This document shows, in pieces, positions 1 to 9,523 of a DNA stretch of 64,000 nucleotides. Position numbers and translations under genes: made by a program. This stretch comes from Lachnospiraceae bacterium. Its GTDB lineage: Bacteria; Bacillota; Clostridia; Lachnospirales; Lachnospiraceae. Below the pieces are notes generated by a model, which saw only the letters and a list, made by a program, of their open reading frames with translations, was not told the DNA's origin and did not search any database. How positions within the stretch are numbered: position 1 is the first letter of the stretch; every line of letters begins with the position of its first letter. The DNA is taken from contig JAGBBP010000044.1 in NCBI GenBank assembly GCA_017938405.1, forward strand, positions 113,477 through 177,476. Direction: 5' to 3'.

Positions 1-51
1 AACCTTACCGTACTTCTTGAATGCTGCGTCTGTTACGTTCTGAATCTTCAT
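1..51 (-). CDS. DUF4867-like protein, N-terminal fragment at window edge
   Basis: Seventeen codons are visible, starting MKIQNVTDAAFKKYG, and the frame runs open to base 1. The pattern 'M-K-I-x-x-V-T-D-x-x-F-x-K-Y-G' resembles the start of DUF4867 family proteins, small proteins of unknown function often found near sugar metabolism genes. It lies directly downstream of aspartokinase on the same strand. Too little is visible to be sure of the family; the existence of a gene here is more certain than its name. Confidence 0.45.
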   Translation of the reverse strand, partial: MKIQNVTDAAFKKYGKV

Positions 52-96
52 GTTGTAATACCCCGCTTTCTCTTAATTAAAATCTTTCTTTATGTA

Positions 97-1416
97 TTAA
101 AGCGCTGCCGATACAAAAATATCGTAAATCGCCTTAATTGCTGTCTCAAAGTCTTCGTTACGAACACCGATGATGATATTGAGCTCACTGGAACCCTGGT
201 CAATCATCTTGATGTTGATGTTATTGTGTGCAAGTGCCGCAAAGATACGAGCTGCCACACCGCGATTGGACTTCATACCGCGACCTACTACCGCAAGAAG
301 TGCAAGATTTGCTTCCAGCTCAATTGCATCCGGAGCAGCCAGACGATGAATTGCACTCAGCACACTCTGCTCTTTTCCTTCAAACTCCGGCTGATGTACA
401 AATACGGTCATGGTATCGATACCGGACGGTACATGCTCAAAGGAAATACCGTTCTCTTCAAACGCCTGTAATACCTTACGGCCGAAACCAACCTCGGCAT
501 TCATCATATCTTTTTCGATATTCACCGCTACGAAGCCCTTCTTACCCGCAATACCGGTAATGGTGTACTCTGGAATACGACAGGTACTTTCAACAATCAT
601 GGTACCCTCATCTTCCGGTGCATTGGTGTTACGGATGTTAATCGGAATACCAGCCTTACGAACCGGGAAAATCGCGTCTTCGTGAAGCACGCCTGCACCC
701 ATGTAGGAAAGCTCACGAAGCTCTCTGTATGTAATGGTGGTAATCGGCTTCGGATTGTCAATAATACGCGGGTCCGTTACAAGGAAACCGGATACATCGG
801 TCCAGTTCTCGTACAAATCAACCTTCGCCGCTCTTGCCACGATGGAACCGGTAATATCGGAACCGCCACGGGAAAAGGTCTTTACCTCACCGCTCTTCTT
901 TGCTCCGTAGAATCCCGGGATAACCGCACGCTCGGTCTTTGCAAGACGCTTAGAAAGAATGGAATCGGTCTTCTCTGCATCAAAGGTACCGTTACTGTGA
1001 AAGAAAATCACCTCAGCCGCATCAATAAACTCATATCCGAGATACTCTGCCATAATACGTCCGTTTAAGAACTCACCGCGGGAAGCCGCATAATCACTGC
1101 CGGCCTTTAACTTAAAGTTCTTCTCGATTACTTCAAACTCTTCCTTTAAAGAAAGCTTTAATCCTAAGCCATCGATAATCTCATTATAACGTGCCTCGAT
1201 TGCCTTAAGCTCCGCGGAAAAATCCTTATCAGCCTCAGCCAACGCATAGCAACCGTATAACATATCGGTTACCTTTGTATCTTTGGAATGACGCTTTCCC
1301 GGTGCAGACGGTACTACATACTTACGGCTTTCATCCGCGCGGATGATATCGCCTACCTTCTTAAACTGTTCCGCACTTGCCAGGGAACTTCCGCCAAACT
1401 TTACTACCTTTTTCAT
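97..1416 (-). CDS. lysC: aspartate kinase
   Basis: Aspartokinase phosphorylates L-aspartate, the first step toward lysine, threonine and methionine. The start MKKVVKFGGSSLAS carries the family KFGGSS motif at residues 6-11; SRGGSD in the middle is the second nucleotide/substrate motif. The last ~150 residues fit the paired ACT domains that give allosteric control. I chose the ATG at 1416 because it fits the family N-terminus; a TTG five codons earlier directly abuts the GAAAGG element. The protein is 439 aa, the usual monofunctional length. No lysine riboswitch is evident in the ~230-bp gap to the divergent gene. Family call is firm; which amino acid inhibits it cannot be read from the sequence. 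Confidence 0.93.
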   Translation of the reverse strand: MKKVVKFGGSSLASAEQFKKVGDIIRADESRKYVVPSAPGKRHSKDTKVTDMLYGCYALAEADKDFSAELKAIEARYNEIIDGLGLKLSLKEEFEVIEKNFKLKAGSDYAASRGEFLNGRIMAEYLGYEFIDAAEVIFFHSNGTFDAEKTDSILSKRLAKTERAVIPGFYGAKKSGEVKTFSRGGSDITGSIVARAAKVDLYENWTDVSGFLVTDPRIIDNPKPITTITYRELRELSYMGAGVLHEDAIFPVRKAGIPINIRNTNAPEDEGTMIVESTCRIPEYTITGIAGKKGFVAVNIEKDMMNAEVGFGRKVLQAFEENGISFEHVPSGIDTMTVFVHQPEFEGKEQSVLSAIHRLAAPDAIELEANLALLAVVGRGMKSNRGVAARIFAALAHNNINIKMIDQGSSELNIIIGVRNEDFETAIKAIYDIFVSAAL

Positions 1417-1650
1417 AATACTTCTTACCAACCTTTCAGTTCAAATAAAATCGGTTTTGCTCTGCTACAAACAAAAAACCCATATTAATAGGAAAACACA
1501 AAACCCGGAGATAATCAAGTGTTTTTTTTATTTTTTTGAAAAAAATTTTTATTCCTCTGTTCTTTTTCTCTTTACGGACCCGTTCCCTTATGATAAACTT
1601 AATAAAATATACAAAAAGGAATCCAAATGATTCGGAAAGGAGTACTGCAC

Positions 1651-2532
1651 GTGTTAAAAAAAATACTGCTTGACCTCTCGCCTGCAATTGAAGAAATGCA
1701 ATCGGTACAAGCTTTCTTACAAGGCTTAAAGCGGGTAGCGCCGGAATGCGTTTTTTTCCCTGCAAAGGGACCGTTTTCCTCAGCCGATGTTGTGACGGCA
1801 AACCGTGTTACGACCTCCTCTCCCAAACCGGCCCCATCGGACTGTCTTGTCATTACGGACACCGCTTCCGGGGTTCTCTCCGCACAAATTGCGAAGCTTC
1901 CTTGCATCGGCTATGCCCCTCCGGGGTATTGTGAAGATTTATCCGGTGCATATGCTCTCTTTGAAGATTTTTCTTCCATCGATATGGGATATTTGCGTCG
2001 CACCCACGCCCATGCCATGGGCTATCCTGCAGAAATACTTACCACAGACCGCCTTACGGTCCGGGAACTTTCCGAAAAAGATTTTCCGAAACTGTATGTC
2101 ATGTGTACCGCACCGGAGACCGCCCCTTTTATGGATGAAAAACTTTCTGATTATGAAACAGAGTTGGAAAAGCATAAGGCTTATCTTCGCAACGTGTATC
2201 CGTTTTTTGATTTGGCACTGTGGGGTGTCTATGAAACATCCTCCGGAATGCTTATAGGCAGGGCCGGCTTTTCCTTACCGGAGGATGAAACCGAATTCTT
2301 TTCTCTTGGGTATCTTATTGATGTTCCTTATCGGAGAAATGGGTATGCAAAGGAGCTTATCCCGGCGTTACTCATTTACGCAAAAGAACAGGGATATTCC
2401 AAAATTTCCGCAAAAATCAAACAAGACAATGTTTCCTCGCAACGTACACTTGCCGGGTGCGGTTTCCCTTATGCGTGCAAAGAAGATACGGTGCATGGAA
2501 TATTAATCTATACCATCGATTTAACTATGTAA
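1651..2532 (+). CDS. HAD-remnant / GNAT acetyltransferase fusion protein
   Basis: The C-terminal half (about residues 135-290) is a GNAT acetyltransferase of the RimJ/RimL type: it has 'LTTDRLTVREL', a 'LGYLIDVPYRRNGYAKEL' acetyl-CoA loop and 'NVSSQRTLAGCGF'. The first ~130 residues resemble the back half of a HAD phosphatase: 'VITDTASGVLSAQIAKLPCIGY' echoes the 'EDSxxGxxAAxxAGM' region, followed by an acidic 'LFEDFSSID'. The HAD nucleophile DxD motif is absent, so that half is probably not catalytic. I start at GTG 1651, eight bases after AAAGGAG; an ATG at 1627 is possible but has no ribosome site. Substrate unknown. A hairpin terminator follows at 2538. Confidence 0.75.
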   Translation: MLKKILLDLSPAIEEMQSVQAFLQGLKRVAPECVFFPAKGPFSSADVVTANRVTTSSPKPAPSDCLVITDTASGVLSAQIAKLPCIGYAPPGYCEDLSGAYALFEDFSSIDMGYLRRTHAHAMGYPAEILTTDRLTVRELSEKDFPKLYVMCTAPETAPFMDEKLSDYETELEKHKAYLRNVYPFFDLALWGVYETSSGMLIGRAGFSLPEDETEFFSLGYLIDVPYRRNGYAKELIPALLIYAKEQGYSKISAKIKQDNVSSQRTLAGCGFPYACKEDTVHGILIYTIDLTM

Positions 2533-2537
2533 ATGCA

Positions 2538-2579
2538 AAGATGTCTCAAACTTTCCGTAAAGTCCGAGACATCTTTTTT
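2538..2579 (+). terminator. rho-independent terminator after the GNAT fusion gene
   Basis: Ten-base stem AAGATGTCTC (2538-2547) pairs with GAGACATCTT (2566-2575), and the 3' arm runs into T6. It sits six bases after the stop codon of the acetyltransferase gene. Confidence 0.9.
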
Positions 2580-2603
2580 GTGCATGTTTATGGGGATACC
2601 CTG

Positions 2604-3038
2604 TTATCTGGCACCACCTGCAGCGTTACCGCCGGTGGCACCTGCACCGGTGTTACCGTTGGTTCCTGCATTACCGCCGGTCATCTCATCCACACCGTTT
2701 CCGATACCGTCGATTACGTCATTTGCACCGTCGCCGATTCCGTCAATCACATCACCGACACCATCACCGATATCGCCGATAACTCCATCATCACCGGTTC
2801 CGCCGATTCCGTCTGTATCAGTCCCGCCGACATTGTTACCGTCGTTTTCGTTATCGTTTACAGCCGGCGTATTGGTCGGTGCCGGACTCGGACTCGGAAC
2901 GGTGGTACCGGTCGGTTGTCCCGTTGCTGCCGGACTCGGAGTTACATCTTCGCTTCCCATGTTCTCTCCGCAGGCACATGCTACCAGAAACAAAGACATA
3001 CAGCACATTGCCATAAGGCATACAAGCTTCTTTTTCAT
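2604..3038 (-). CDS. small acidic low-complexity lipoprotein
   Basis: A 144-aa protein with a lipoprotein signal: MKKKLVC start, hydrophobic core, then LVAC as lipobox with Cys at about residue 21. The mature part is Thr/Pro/Ser-rich and then consists of irregular Gly-Asp-Ile/Val repeats ('GDGVGDVIDGIGDG' types) and a Gly/Ala/Asn/Thr-rich end. No enzyme fold is apparent; it is probably a surface-tethered spacer or filler protein. An AAAGGAGG ribosome site lies just before the start. Unknown function; being a lipoprotein is well supported. Confidence 0.75.
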   Translation of the reverse strand: MKKKLVCLMAMCCMSLFLVACACGENMGSEDVTPSPAATGQPTGTTVPSPSPAPTNTPAVNDNENDGNNVGGTDTDGIGGTGDDGVIGDIGDGVGDVIDGIGDGANDVIDGIGNGVDEMTGGNAGTNGNTGAGATGGNAAGGAR

Positions 3039-3117
3039 AAAAGCCTCCTTTTCTGCACATCATACTTAAAGTAAGTTGCTTCATTAGTATTCCGCAGAAT
3101 GAAAAGCTTATACATGG

Positions 3118-3148
3118 AAAACAGGCACCGGAAATTCTCCGATGCCTG
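3118..3148 (-). terminator. rho-independent terminator after efp
   Basis: On the minus strand CAGGCATCGG pairs with CCGGTGCCTG and is followed by TTTTCC. It lies about 20 bases downstream of the efp stop codon. Confidence 0.75.
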
Positions 3149-3168
3149 CCAAAATCTTAAAAAAACTA

Positions 3169-3726
3169 TTAAACTCTCTTCATGTACTCGCCGGTTCTGG
3201 TGTCGATCTGAATGGTCTCACCATTTTCAACGAATAACGGTACCTGCACAACAGCTCCGGTCTCTACGGTAGCCGGCTTGGTAGCGCCGGTTGCGGTGTC
3301 GCCCTTGAAGCCCGGCTCGGTATCGGTAATAACAAGCTCTACGAACAACGGCGGCTCGATAGCGAATACCTGCTTGTTGTGGGAAAGCATCTTAACCATA
3401 TCGTTTTCCTTAACAAACTTTAAGGAATCACCAATCTGATCCTCGGTCATAGCAATCTGGTCGTAGGTCTCTACGTCCATGAAGTGATACATCTCACCGT
3501 CGGAATACAGATACTGCATATCTGCTCTCTCAATGTGCGCAGCCGGGAACTTCTCCGTCGGACGGAAAGTCTTCTCGACAACGCCACCGTTCTTAATATT
3601 CTTTAACTTCGTTCTGACAAACGCTGCGCCCTTACCCGGCTTAACGTGCTGGAACTCAACGATCTGATAAACGTTACCCTCAATCTCAAGGGTAATACCG
3701 TTTCTGAAATCACCTGCAGAAATCAT
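3169..3726 (-). CDS. efp: elongation factor P
   Basis: EF-P relieves ribosome stalling at polyproline stretches by binding between the P and E sites. The 185-aa protein has the standard length and the three-barrel order: KOW-like N-terminus with '[19 protein letters not shown]', where Lys32 in the PGKG loop is the usual modification site, a middle OB domain, and a C-terminal OB domain with '[16 protein letters not shown]'. A strong AAGGAGG sits before the ATG. No EF-P lysylation genes are in the window, so the modification type is unknown. Confidence 0.97.
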   Translation of the reverse strand: MISAGDFRNGITLEIEGNVYQIVEFQHVKPGKGAAFVRTKLKNIKNGGVVEKTFRPTEKFPAAHIERADMQYLYSDGEMYHFMDVETYDQIAMTEDQIGDSLKFVKENDMVKMLSHNKQVFAIEPPLFVELVITDTEPGFKGDTATGATKPATVETGAVVQVPLFVENGETIQIDTRTGEYMKRV

Positions 3727-3858
3727 AAAAAATCCTCCTTAGAATTCACTACTCTCTAGTGTATCGCACTCTGACAATTTTTTCAATACCAAATTTTAAA
3801 AAAATAGCACGGATTTACTCAATTTTTTACTTTTTCGTAAAAACTCTCCGAAAATCCT

Positions 3859-4290
3859 CTAATTTTCCTCATGTAATGCATCCATGGCCAGTAAATATCC
3901 GTCGGTGCCCATGCCCACAATCTGTTTTTGACATACATCCGCGGTAACGGAAACATGACGAAACGCTTCCCTTTTATGGATATCGGAAATATGTACCTCT
4001 ATCTTCTTCATAGGAACCGAAGCCAGTGCATCCCGGATTGCATAACTGTAATGGGTATATGCTCCCGGATTGATTACAATCCCTTCCGTTCCGTCACTGT
4101 AAGCTTCCTGAATCCGGTCGATAATTGCTCCCTCACTGTTGTTTTGGAAGATACTTACCGTATCCCCCTTTTCCTTTGCGTACTTCTCTATCTTTTCGCA
4201 AAGAGTGGCATAGTTTTCCGTTCCGTAATGGGCCGGTTCTCTGATTCCGAGAAAGTTTAGATTCGGTCCGTTAATCACTAAAATCTTCAT
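3859..4290 (-). CDS. aroQ: type II 3-dehydroquinate dehydratase
   Basis: Catalyses dehydration of 3-dehydroquinate in the shikimate pathway. The 143-aa length and motifs are typical of type II enzymes: 'INGPNLNFLGIREPAHYGT' with the catalytic Tyr and Arg region at residues 6-24, 'NPGAYTHYSYAIRDAL', 'EVHISDIHKREAFR' and the 'GMGTDGYLLAMDAL' end. It lies 14 bases downstream of shikimate kinase, so two non-adjacent pathway steps are co-transcribed. Confidence 0.96.
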   Translation of the reverse strand: MKILVINGPNLNFLGIREPAHYGTENYATLCEKIEKYAKEKGDTVSIFQNNSEGAIIDRIQEAYSDGTEGIVINPGAYTHYSYAIRDALASVPMKKIEVHISDIHKREAFRHVSVTADVCQKQIVGMGTDGYLLAMDALHEEN

Positions 4291-4304
4291 TTTTCTTCTC
4301 TCCG

Positions 4305-4826
4305 TTATTCTCTGTTTTTCATAAAAGTTTCAATTTCCTCAATCATTTCGGAAAAAGACTTTCCCTCCGTATGCAGGCACAAATCCGCCGCATTACGATA
4401 TATCGGTAACCGCTTTTCATAAAGAGGTCGAAGTTTCTTCTCTCTGTCTTCTCCGTCTGCCAAGGGACGCCCGGTGTCCTTTTGCAAACGCATAAGAATG
4501 GTTTCAATTTCTGTAGAAAGAAATACCACCGTTCCGATTTTCTTTAACAGGGCAACATTTTCTTCCCGCATAGGCATGCCACCCCCGGTCGCCAGAACCA
4601 CACCGTCCGCCTCTTTTTCCAATTTCCTTAACACTTCGGTTTCCGCATCACGAAAAAAAGCCTCTCCGTCTTCTTCAAACATCCTTGCGATTGTTTTCCC
4701 GTAAGTTGCCTCGATTATCGCATCCGTATCCAAAAAATCGTAAGATAGCGCACTCGCCAACTTTTGTCCCACCGTACTTTTTCCGCACCCCATAAAACCG
4801 ATTAAAACAATATTCCGACTGTTCAT
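4305..4826 (-). CDS. aroK: shikimate kinase
   Basis: Phosphorylates shikimate using ATP. The P-loop is GFMGCGKSTVG near residues 9-19; 'FFRDAETEVLRKLE' and 'VVLATGGGMP' give the shikimate-binding Arg and GGG motif; 'TGRPLAD' matches the lid. At 173 aa it has the normal length. It starts one base after the stop of the yqeG-like gene and is followed closely by aroQ, making a three-gene unit. Confidence 0.95.
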   Translation of the reverse strand: MNSRNIVLIGFMGCGKSTVGQKLASALSYDFLDTDAIIEATYGKTIARMFEEDGEAFFRDAETEVLRKLEKEADGVVLATGGGMPMREENVALLKKIGTVVFLSTEIETILMRLQKDTGRPLADGEDREKKLRPLYEKRLPIYRNAADLCLHTEGKSFSEMIEEIETFMKNRE

Positions 4827-4827
4827 T

Positions 4828-5337
4828 CTATTTCACCTTTGCTTTTCTTTTCCGATAAAAATATAACACAATCCGTTCCAAATACCGCTTCAGTACAATC
4901 TGAATTTCTTCTTTTTTCCCGATTTGTTTTACCAAAACGGAATACACGCCGGCCCGGTTTGCTCCCCACATATCCGTAAATATCTGGTCTCCGACAGACA
5001 CCGTCTGTTCCTTCGTAGTTCCGATCAATTCCATGGCAGCCCCATAGCCCTTTGTTCCCGGCTTTCCGGCTTTATAAATATACGCCGCATCCAGCTTTTT
5101 ACAAAACGAGCTGACCCGTTCTTCCCCGTTATTGGACAAAAAGCATACCGCAAATCCCATTCTGCGCAGTTTTTCAACCAATGCAACCGCCGCTTCGTTT
5201 GCCGGTGCGCCATGTTCTACCAGGGTATTATCGATATCGAAAATAATCCCGCGAAATCCGTTGTCATACAAATACTGATATTTTTGCTCTTCATAAGCCG
5301 AATCCCAATCTTCCATCGGATAAAACTTTTTAAACAT
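4828..5337 (-). CDS. yqeG: YqeG family HAD IIIA-type phosphatase
   Basis: A 169-aa HAD phosphatase of the YqeG type. 'FDIDNTLVEHG' at residues 33-43 is the DxD nucleophile motif, 'FLSNNGEERV' is motif II and 'KPGTKGYGAAM...VGDQIFTDMWGANRAG' gives motifs III and IV. The physiological substrate is not settled. A basic C-terminal tail (RKRKAKVK) follows. GGGAGGG precedes the ATG. Confidence 0.9.
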   Translation of the reverse strand: MFKKFYPMEDWDSAYEEQKYQYLYDNGFRGIIFDIDNTLVEHGAPANEAAVALVEKLRRMGFAVCFLSNNGEERVSSFCKKLDAAYIYKAGKPGTKGYGAAMELIGTTKEQTVSVGDQIFTDMWGANRAGVYSVLVKQIGKKEEIQIVLKRYLERIVLYFYRKRKAKVK

Positions 5338-5372
5338 GGATACCCTCCCTTTGTTCTCCTCTGTTTGAACCG

Positions 5373-7370
5373 TTACTTGGTTCCCTTCTTTTTGTGCACA
5401 TTTCGTATGGTCTTTTTCTTGGTCGGAGCCGCCTTGTGCGCACCTTGCCCCGAAGCAGGACCGGTATTCTGCCGGCTTCCGTTTGCCTTACTTCCTGCCT
5501 TTCCTGTACTGCCACCCTGCTTACCTGCCGTTTTTCCGGAAGTGCCGCCTCTGCCGAAATCTCCCGGTCGGCCCGTTCCTCTCGGACGAATGAGGCATTT
5601 CTTATCAAAACCGATTAAATCCTCTCTGTGGGCAAGTTTAAGTGCTTCCTCCACCAGTTCGTAGTTTTTCGGATTACGGTACTGAATCAGCGCACGCTGC
5701 ATGGCCTTCTCGTGCGGAGACTTCGGTACATACACCGGCTCCATGGTCCGCGGGTCCAATCCCGTATAATACATACAGGTGGAAATCGTCGACGGCGTCG
5801 GATAAAAGTCCTGTACCTGCTCCGGCATATAGCCGAGATCCCGTAGATACTCCGCCAGCTCCACCGCTTCCTTCATGGTAGAACCCGGATGGGAAGACAT
5901 AAGATACGGCACCACATACTGCTCTTTTCCCAGTCTTGCATTCATCTTCTTGTATTCCGTAATAAATGTATCGTAGACGCCCCTGCTCGGTTTTCCCATC
6001 TTGGACAGTACCGCATCACACACATGCTCCGGCGCCACCTTTAGCTGCCCGCTGACATGGTGTTCGCACAGTTCACGAAGAAACGTGCGGTCTTTATCGT
6101 AAATCAAATAGTCGAACCGGATGCCGGAACGAATAAATACCTTCTTTACTTTCGGCAATTCTCTTAATTTTCGGAGCAACGCAAGGTAATCCTCGTGATT
6201 GACCTTTAAGTTCTTACACGGTGTCGGGAATAAACATTGCTTATTCGGACAAACACCCTTGGTTAACTGCTTATCGCAGGCCGGGGCGCGGAAGTTTGCC
6301 GTCGGTCCGCCCACATCGTTAATATACCCCTTAAAATCCGGGTCCCAGGTCATGAGCTTTGCTTCTTCCAAAATGGACTCATGGCTTCTGGTCTGGATAA
6401 TCCGCCCCTGATGGAAGGTCAGCGCACAGAAGCTGCAACCGCCGAAGCATCCACGATTACTCACCAAACTAAACTTTAACTCATCAATTGCCGGAATACC
6501 ACCTGCTGCTTCATAGGAAGGATGATAATTCCTCATATAAGGAAGGGCATACACCCGGTCCATCTCCGCCTGGGTAAGAGGTGCCGCCGGAGGATTCTGT
6601 ACCACATACTCCGTGTCACTGTACTTCTCCACCAGACGCTTTCCGGAAAACGGGTCCGTATTACAATACTGAATATAAAAGCTTTTCGCAAAGCTCTTTT
6701 TGTCTTCTTTTATCTCAGGAAAGGTCGGAAGCATCGTTGCATCATACACCGACTCCAACGACGTCGCCCGATACACGGTACCTGCCACAAAGGTAATATC
6801 CTTTACCGCAAGCCCGGAATCTAAGGCATCCGCAATCTCTACAATAGACTTTTCTCCCATGCCGTAGGACAAAAGATCCGCTCCCGAATCCAGTAATATG
6901 GAACGCTTTACCGTATCCGACCAGTAATCGTAGTGCCCCAGGCGACGAAGTGACGCCTCGATACCGCCGATAATAATCGGCTTCTTTTTGTACACACGAC
7001 GAAGCAAATTACAATATACAATCGTCGCCCGGTCCGGACGCTTTCCGATAACACCGCCCGGTGTATAAGCATCCTGAGAACGACGTTTTTTCGCCACGGT
7101 ATAGTGATTTACCATAGTATCCATATTTCCGGCAGAAACAAGAAAGCCGAGGCGCGGCTCGCCTAAAATCTGCACACTGTTCTCATCCTTCCAGTCCGGC
7201 TGGGAAATGATTCCCACCTTATAGCCGTGACTCTCCAATACACGACTGATAATGGCCGGCCCGAAGGAGGTATGGTCCACATAGGCATCTCCGATAATAT
7301 ATACAAAGTCGCACTGTTCCCAACCGCGCTTTTCCATGTCTTCTCTGCAAATCGGCAAAAAATCTTTCAT
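5373..7370 (-). CDS. ygiQ: YgiQ family radical SAM protein
   Basis: A 665-aa radical SAM enzyme of the YgiQ/UPF0313 family. The [4Fe-4S] ligands are the CxxxCxxC at residues 308-315 ([12 protein letters not shown]). The N-terminal region has the family '[20 protein letters not shown]' cobalamin-like domain start and '[20 protein letters not shown]'. '[17 protein letters not shown]' and '[15 protein letters not shown]' are further family blocks. The last ~70 residues form a basic Gly/Lys/Thr-rich tail that looks disordered and may bind RNA. The reaction catalysed is unknown. Confidence 0.93.
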   Translation of the reverse strand: MKDFLPICREDMEKRGWEQCDFVYIIGDAYVDHTSFGPAIISRVLESHGYKVGIISQPDWKDENSVQILGEPRLGFLVSAGNMDTMVNHYTVAKKRRSQDAYTPGGVIGKRPDRATIVYCNLLRRVYKKKPIIIGGIEASLRRLGHYDYWSDTVKRSILLDSGADLLSYGMGEKSIVEIADALDSGLAVKDITFVAGTVYRATSLESVYDATMLPTFPEIKEDKKSFAKSFYIQYCNTDPFSGKRLVEKYSDTEYVVQNPPAAPLTQAEMDRVYALPYMRNYHPSYEAAGGIPAIDELKFSLVSNRGCFGGCSFCALTFHQGRIIQTRSHESILEEAKLMTWDPDFKGYINDVGGPTANFRAPACDKQLTKGVCPNKQCLFPTPCKNLKVNHEDYLALLRKLRELPKVKKVFIRSGIRFDYLIYDKDRTFLRELCEHHVSGQLKVAPEHVCDAVLSKMGKPSRGVYDTFITEYKKMNARLGKEQYVVPYLMSSHPGSTMKEAVELAEYLRDLGYMPEQVQDFYPTPSTISTCMYYTGLDPRTMEPVYVPKSPHEKAMQRALIQYRNPKNYELVEEALKLAHREDLIGFDKKCLIRPRGTGRPGDFGRGGTSGKTAGKQGGSTGKAGSKANGSRQNTGPASGQGAHKAAPTKKKTIRNVHKKKGTK

Positions 7371-7401
7371 TTTGCGTCCTGCCTTTCTAAACTACATTCC
7401 T

Positions 7402-8373
7402 TTAATACTCAATCTCCCGTAACACCGCATCCATAAGCTTTGCATTACGCAAGGAAAACTCCGGTGTCACAAGCAAGCTTCCCGTTCCTTCAATGGCCCG
7501 GTTCATCTGCTCTACCTCCAGACAATAATTCTGACGTGCGGTCACGGTCTTTGTCTCCTCTTTTCCGTTTGACACCACACGATAGCTCAGTTCTCCCTCC
7601 TGATTATACTCCACCTCGGAACGGATGTATCCTTTGGTTCCGTGGATGTACAACCGGTCAAAGCGTCCATTGGCACCCTTTCCGAAAATCATACCCACGT
7701 TAAAGGAAGCCCGTACACCGTTTTCAAACCTTACAATGCCTGCGGTATGAAAATCTACGTCATCTCCGCCAAACTCCGCACAGGCCTTTACAAAGGACGG
7801 TTCGGAATCCACGAGAGAGAGCATCATGGTGGTACAATAGCATCCCAAATCGTACATGGCACCGCCGCCGAACTCCTTATGCAGGCGGTAATCCTCTTCA
7901 TACCCCTGGGTCACAAAGGCGGTTTCGATATAATCCACCTCACCGATACTGCCGCTGTCTATCACTTCACGCAAGGATGCCACATAAGGACTATGAAGGT
8001 ACGCATAGGCCTCCGCAAACTGCACACCCTTTCTTTTAGCGGCACGGAACATTTCCTCCGCTTCCACTGCATTTAACGCCAAAGGCTTTTCACACAGCAC
8101 ATGCTTTCCGGCTTCAATCGCTTTCATCACCCATTCGTAATGCAAATGATTCGGAAGGGGAATATATACCGCCTGTACGTCCTTATCCGCCAGTAATGCA
8201 TCATAGCCCACATAGGCCTTTTGAAAACCGAATCGGTCCTTAAATTCGTTTACTTTTGTTTCGTTTCTGCCCGCAATGGCATACAATTCACACCCGTCTG
8301 CCTGCTTCATTCCGGGAATCGTCCCCCATGATGCAATTCCCGCAGTACCTAACACGCCCCATTTTATTGCCAT
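7402..8373 (-). CDS. Gfo/Idh/MocA family NAD(P)-dependent oxidoreductase
   Basis: The start at 8373 gives 'MAIKWGVLGTAGIASW', a Rossmann GxxGxA nucleotide-binding motif at the N-terminus. 'HVLCEKPLALNAVEAEEM' carries the family EKP catalytic Lys. 'GGGAMYDLGCY' is the usual C-terminal-domain block. Length 323 aa is normal. A GGAAAGG lies 10 bases before this ATG; the upstream in-frame start 12 codons earlier has no such site. Substrate, probably a sugar or polyol, cannot be named. Confidence 0.9.
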   Translation of the reverse strand: MAIKWGVLGTAGIASWGTIPGMKQADGCELYAIAGRNETKVNEFKDRFGFQKAYVGYDALLADKDVQAVYIPLPNHLHYEWVMKAIEAGKHVLCEKPLALNAVEAEEMFRAAKRKGVQFAEAYAYLHSPYVASLREVIDSGSIGEVDYIETAFVTQGYEEDYRLHKEFGGGAMYDLGCYCTTMMLSLVDSEPSFVKACAEFGGDDVDFHTAGIVRFENGVRASFNVGMIFGKGANGRFDRLYIHGTKGYIRSEVEYNQEGELSYRVVSNGKEETKTVTARQNYCLEVEQMNRAIEGTGSLLVTPEFSLRNAKLMDAVLREIEY

Positions 8374-8441
8374 ATTATCCGTACCTTTCCCTTTCTTATC
8401 GCAGAACACTCTGTATCACTTTACATCATATCATATTTCAC

Positions 8442-8475
8442 GAAAAAAAGAAAGACTACATTCCCGCAGTCTTTC
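8442..8475 (-). terminator. terminator after the LytTR-linked membrane gene
   Basis: GAAAGACT (8450-8457) pairs with AGTCTTTC (8468-8475). On the minus strand the hairpin is followed by T7, ending the transcript of the 8499-9512 gene before the Gfo/Idh gene. Confidence 0.85.
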
Positions 8476-8498
8476 TCTTTCTTATTATCTCTTATCGT

Positions 8499-9512
8499 TT
8501 ACGGCTCCGTTCCGTCCGGTACCGTGATCCGGTCGGATTCTATCGCCTCTACCTCATAACTTGCTCCGGAAGCAGCCCCATCCAACCTCCAACCGGAAAG
8601 ATTTCGCTCGTGAACATACCCGTATTTATCCTCACCGGTCAACCAAAATTCAAGCTTTTCTCCCTGTTCCACCGAATAAGTACGTTCCAGTTTCAGAGAA
8701 CCGCTCTGTACCGAAATCTCTTCGATTATCGTATTTCCCTTCTTTACAAGTAATTTCAGATTTTGAAATGAGGATGCCGTTTCCTCCCCTGACATAATAT
8801 AAATATCTCCCTTTACCGTTACCGTATCTTTCTTTTTCCCCCATCCTCTTTCATACCGGAAGGAAGATTCTTCAATACAAAAATCCGGCAAACAACTATC
8901 CTTTAACGCTCCCCACACAGTGTCTTCCCAACGTTCCGTCTTTGTCACACCGCCCTCGGTGATGCAAAACAAACCGTCTTCATAAACCTCATCAAATATC
9001 GGAAATACGGCACTTCCCGTAAAACTACCGTCACCGTTATTGGTAAACATAATGGTCTGTCCGCGGTAATTTAATGACATCTCTGTTTCCGCACTGTACT
9101 TATTCGGCACCACGCGAAACTTCATCTCCACCGTATGCTCCCTCGCATCGATTTCTCCGAAGTCATAAAACACCGTATTGATAACAGAGGCTTCTTTTTT
9201 TGCCGCCTGCTGCATTTCCTCCAATGCATAACGCAATTTCCAAATCTCGTCATGCAACCGGTTGGTCGTATTCTGTAATTCACTCTGTAAATTCATGATT
9301 TTGGAATTTAACGAACAATAAATCACAACGACTCCGATGACGGCTACCAACTTCATGACCGATTCCATAGATGCCATCGGCACATGGGCACCGCTTTCCT
9401 CCGCCCGAAGCTTCCGGTTAATGGCCGCCTTATAACAAATATAATACACCAATACTCCCAACGCCAACACTGCTAAAATAAGTATCGGCACAACAAAAAC
9501 TGCCACGCTCAT
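8499..9512 (-). CDS. membrane protein of unknown function, downstream of LytTR regulator
   Basis: Not a family I recognise. The 337-aa protein has a hydrophobic segment at residues 2-27 and another at about 50-68, then a coiled-coil-like stretch ('NLQSELQNTTNRLHDEIWKL', 'YALEEMQQAAKKEA'), then ~230 residues that look like two or three beta-sandwich domains ('YSAETEMSLNYRGQTIMFTN', 'VKGDIYIMSGEETAS'). The layout suggests an extracytoplasmic ligand- or protein-binding part. It follows the LytTR gene by 11 bases with its own AGGAGG, so the two probably act together, the membrane protein being a sensor, inhibitor or target. Confidence 0.7.
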   Translation of the reverse strand: MSVAVFVVPILILAVLALGVLVYYICYKAAINRKLRAEESGAHVPMASMESVMKLVAVIGVVVIYCSLNSKIMNLQSELQNTTNRLHDEIWKLRYALEEMQQAAKKEASVINTVFYDFGEIDAREHTVEMKFRVVPNKYSAETEMSLNYRGQTIMFTNNGDGSFTGSAVFPIFDEVYEDGLFCITEGGVTKTERWEDTVWGALKDSCLPDFCIEESSFRYERGWGKKKDTVTVKGDIYIMSGEETASSFQNLKLLVKKGNTIIEEISVQSGSLKLERTYSVEQGEKLEFWLTGEDKYGYVHERNLSGWRLDGAASGASYEVEAIESDRITVPDGTEP

Positions 9513-9523
9513 CTCTCATCCTC

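Noticed and set aside
1417..1650. Lysine riboswitch or T-box upstream of aspartokinase
   Set aside because: The 230-bp AT-rich gap between divergent genes shows no long paired leader or T-box sequence.
2457..3074. Plus-strand frames of 205 and 178 aa with Thr/Pro/Ile repeats
   Set aside because: They are antisense to the low-complexity lipoprotein gene, which has a good ribosome site, signal peptide and lipobox.
5330..5608. Minus-strand 92-aa Arg/Glu-rich frame
   Set aside because: Shadow of the basic tail of the YgiQ-type protein.
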